Shown one piece after another: positions 63,101 through 64,000 of a stretch of 64,000 nt of DNA. Each line of letters starts with the position of its first letter. Position 1 is the stretch's first letter. The notes under the pieces were generated by a model. It did not search any database and was not told the DNA's origin. It saw only the letters and a list, made by a program, of their open reading frames with translations. The DNA lies in NCBI RefSeq assembly GCF_002563925.1, contig NZ_PDJD01000001.1, positions 724,973 to 788,972 of the forward strand, written 5' to 3'. The translations under genes were made by a program, and so were the position numbers. Source of the DNA: Serinibacter salmoneus. Its GTDB lineage: Bacteria; Actinomycetota; Actinomycetes; Actinomycetales; Beutenbergiaceae.

Positions 63101-63568
63101 GACCTGGACACCGCCGAGACGGTGGCGGACGAGGAGTTGCTGGCGCTGCAGGAGGCTTTCCTGGACTCCCCGTGGGCGGGGACGCAGCCGGTGGCGATCG
63201 AGGCCGACGTCGAGACCCCGGTGGCGGGCACGGTGGTGCGCTGCCGCATCGATGCGGTCTTCCCCGGGGAGGCCGTACCCGCCCCTGCGGGGCAGCCGGC
63301 GCCGCTGGTGCACATCGTGGACTGGAAGACCGGCGTTCCCGCGCGGGGCGCCGAGGCGCGTGCGGCGCGGGAACTCCAGTTGGCGGTGTACCGGCTCGCC
63401 TGGTCGCGGCTGCACGGCATCCCGATCGAGCGGGTCGCCGCATCCTTTCACCATGTCGCGCAGCGCGAGACGATCGGCGCACCCATGCTCGGGGAGGCGA
63501 AGGTGGAGAGACTCGTGGCCGGCCACCTGGCGGCGCTTGCCCAGCCGGGGGCGACTACGTCGGAATGA
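60107..63568 (+). CDS. adnB: AdnB-like ATP-dependent helicase-nuclease subunit
   Basis: 1153 residues. Intact UvrD-family motor: Q motif PTPQQIAVIEAP, Walker A VAGAGSGKTATMTDRV, LGLTFTRKAASEL, motif II VVLLDEYQDTS, VGDPNQGIYGWRGAS, TIHAAKGLEWDVV and AYVAVTRARRVL. A Pro/Thr-rich linker leads to the C-terminal nuclease with VRCRIDAVF, VHIVDWKTG and ARELQLAVYRLAW. With AdnA it forms the end-resecting motor-nuclease that replaces RecBCD/AddAB in many Actinobacteria. ATG 60107 overlaps the adnA stop; the frame open further upstream is a shadow of adnA. Confidence 0.9.
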   Translation: MRSALELAHLLGSPPPTPQQIAVIEAPLEPMLVVAGAGSGKTATMTDRVVYLVANGLVAPSEVLGLTFTRKAASELASRIERSLRRLARLDADRGENRGQPATHAATQAAGHATGRGAAPLVDGEASADVLTEPPRISTYNAYAAGLVADHGVRIGIEADTALLGEAGRYQLAQRLVDTWTGDLHHVTKAPSTVVGAVVDLAGELAEHLLTPTEARERMMMIAHELLDAQPEGRKRSPYAEVAKVGASLLERAELMTLVSAFEELKRSAGVMDFADQVAAAARLARTQPLVARNERDSARVVLLDEYQDTSVAQLEMLRALFGQGHPVTAVGDPNQGIYGWRGASAGALLSFPTQFPLPDGEAAPVRNLTVSWRNESTILRAANLTSAPLRAAAGVPELLPRPQAGAGTVRWAFAADEAGETALLADAIARAWEPGDGSTAAVLCRKRAQFESIRAALTARGLPCQVVGLAGLLRTPEVSDVRAALIAAHDPSRGDALMRLLTGPAMRLGAADLFALAQVASRRTRSRPEEGHVREDLDDASIIEALEHLPRDATAPDQHASAGPGARAHPRAGGGEEGERTLSPDGLRRLRHLRTLLREVRGLTHLALADLVVATEHLLGLDLEVAVHGGAGGRGRANLDEFADVAAQFELGSTAPTLGAFLAWLDAADEHERGLDAPADDVNPHAVQIMTIHAAKGLEWDVVALAGLNEEDFPAVNHTKEVATSSGWLSATGSLPYELRGDADHLPELEVGAGATHAQVRDAVAQFRMDDGERALREERRLAYVAVTRARRVLVLTGCWWSHRRRANTPSRYLRELVAAGIAQPLPGVDPHALEAPPEQSEPAAPATALWPAPIDEGFTARIRAAADLVSARGDAPQRSPGGAPPTTQAPPTTQAPPTTQAPPTSPPATDDPLVADWRWQAAALLAERDEARGAAALDLSHLSASAVVALAEDPAAFAADRRRPMPTRPSRTARRGTQFHTWVERHYGRAALLDVADLDTAETVADEELLALQEAFLDSPWAGTQPVAIEADVETPVAGTVVRCRIDAVFPGEAVPAPAGQPAPLVHIVDWKTGVPARGAEARAARELQLAVYRLAWSRLHGIPIERVAASFHHVAQRETIGAPMLGEAKVERLVAGHLAALAQPGATTSE
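62762..62826 (+). repeat. 18-bp tandem repeat in adnB
   Basis: CCCCCGACGACGCAGGC(A/G/C) about 3.5 times, coding for Ala-Pro-Pro-Thr-Thr-Gln units in the linker between motor and nuclease. Confidence 0.9.
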
Positions 63569-64000
63569 GGCCCGGGTCGCCGTCGACCGCCTCGGCCAGA
63601 TCGGCGAGCATCGCGGCGGCCTCGGCCACCACCTCCGCCTGATCGGTACGCAGGCCCTGCATCAGCCAGCGAGCCACGGCCAGTTCGCTGAGCAGGTGGG
63701 CGCGGGCGATCAGGAGGGTGCCGACCTCACCGGACCGCGAGAACGAGTACGCCTCGAGGACCGATTCCAGGGCGTCCTCCGGTGCGGCGGCGACCAGCCA
63801 CGCCAGGTCGCTCGCCGGGTCGCCCACATGCACGCCGCCGATGTCGGTGAGGGCGGCGACCTGGTCGTCCTCCACCAGCACCCTCTGCTCGTCGAGTTCG
63901 CCGTGCACCACGGTGGGCTGGAACCGCCAGGCGCGGACGTCCTCCAGCGCAGCCTCCCAGCGGCGCAGCAGTCCGGCAGGGACCCGTCCGCTGCGGGCGG
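63555..64000 (-). CDS. Aminoglycoside/macrolide phosphotransferase-like protein (partial)
   Basis: The C-terminal roughly 148 residues are in the window; the 5' part lies beyond the right edge. The kinase-like catalytic region reads HGELDEQRVLVEDD and LTDIGGVHVGDPASDLAWL, the counterpart of HGDxxxxN and the metal aspartate. The catalytic Asp is Glu and the Asn is Arg, so phosphotransfer is uncertain. It overlaps adnB's stop by 14 bases on the opposite strand. This gene type next to adnB is common in Actinobacteria and is probably not a resistance gene. Confidence 0.78.
   Translation of the reverse strand, partial: ARSGRVPAGLLRRWEAALEDVRAWRFQPTVVHGELDEQRVLVEDDQVAALTDIGGVHVGDPASDLAWLVAAAPEDALESVLEAYSFSRSGEVGTLLIARAHLLSELAVARWLMQGLRTDQAEVVAEAAAMLADLAEAVDGDPGLIPT

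Noticed and set aside
63555..64000. Antibiotic resistance gene
   Set aside because: Catalytic loop residues are altered and the context is a conserved chromosomal repair neighbourhood.

Overview
The window is high-GC DNA from an actinobacterium. The gene families and order (cdd-deoA-add-pnp-lpdA; dapE, LOG, DUF3117; sigE-rseA-htrA-tatB-mrp; DEAD helicase, ferritin-like protein, DUF3107, adnA-adnB) match chromosomal neighbourhoods known from mycobacteria and other Actinobacteria. I would guess a Micrococcales member (Ruaniaceae/Bogoriellaceae-like), but the sequence alone does not fix the genus. Many genes start directly at a TANNNT -10 box followed by 6-7 bases, which points to leaderless mRNAs. 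No rRNA, tRNA or CRISPR array was recognised.

Layout. 1-6.4 kb: nucleoside uptake and salvage (ABC permease, cytidine deaminase, thymidine phosphorylase, adenosine deaminase, purine nucleoside phosphorylase), with a low-molecular-weight tyrosine phosphatase and an unknown protein between them. 6.5-8.0 kb: LpdA-type flavoprotein. 8.2-18.0 kb: a surface polysaccharide locus with a priming sugar transferase, a nucleotidyltransferase fused to a PqqD/RRE-like domain, two GT4 glycosyltransferases, two polysaccharide pyruvyl transferase family proteins, a flippase-like protein and a nitroreductase. 18.1-24.7 kb: a mobile-element graveyard. It holds the remnant of an OafA-type acyltransferase, an ISL3-family element interrupted by an apparently identical copy of itself (both with intact 8-bp target duplications), decayed ISL3 and IS110 remnants, and a small isochorismatase/GlxA-regulator pair. 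24.8-28.1 kb: the polysaccharide locus resumes with a frameshifted O-antigen ligase/polymerase and a Wzz/BY-type tyrosine autokinase.

28.2-44.1 kb: mostly conserved core. It includes dapE, a LOG protein, DUF3117, O-methyltransferase, the envelope-stress operon sigE-rseA-htrA-tatB, mrp, an ABC-2 exporter, DUF1003, an MgtE-N/CBS protein and a general-stress membrane protein. Three Tat-exported proteins with nearly the same signal peptide are interspersed; two are glycine-rich, and one of those is frameshifted in a G-run region. 44.2-64 kb: DUF2079 membrane protein, Xaa-Pro aminopeptidase, an RND pump, PHP phosphoesterase, a Sua5/YciO protein, a secreted GDWDGDG-repeat protein, a DEAD RNA helicase carrying eighteen perfect 9-bp repeats, ferritin-like protein, DUF3107, the AdnAB helicase-nuclease and a partial phosphotransferase-like gene.

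The least conventional content is the NTase-PqqD fusion, the set of three Tat proteins sharing a signal peptide, the frameshifts next to G6/C6 tracts in two surface-related genes, a dispersed bipartite palindrome, a phased GGGTGA half-site array, and the self-nested ISL3 element. No function here has been tested. The assignments rest on motif reading without database searches.
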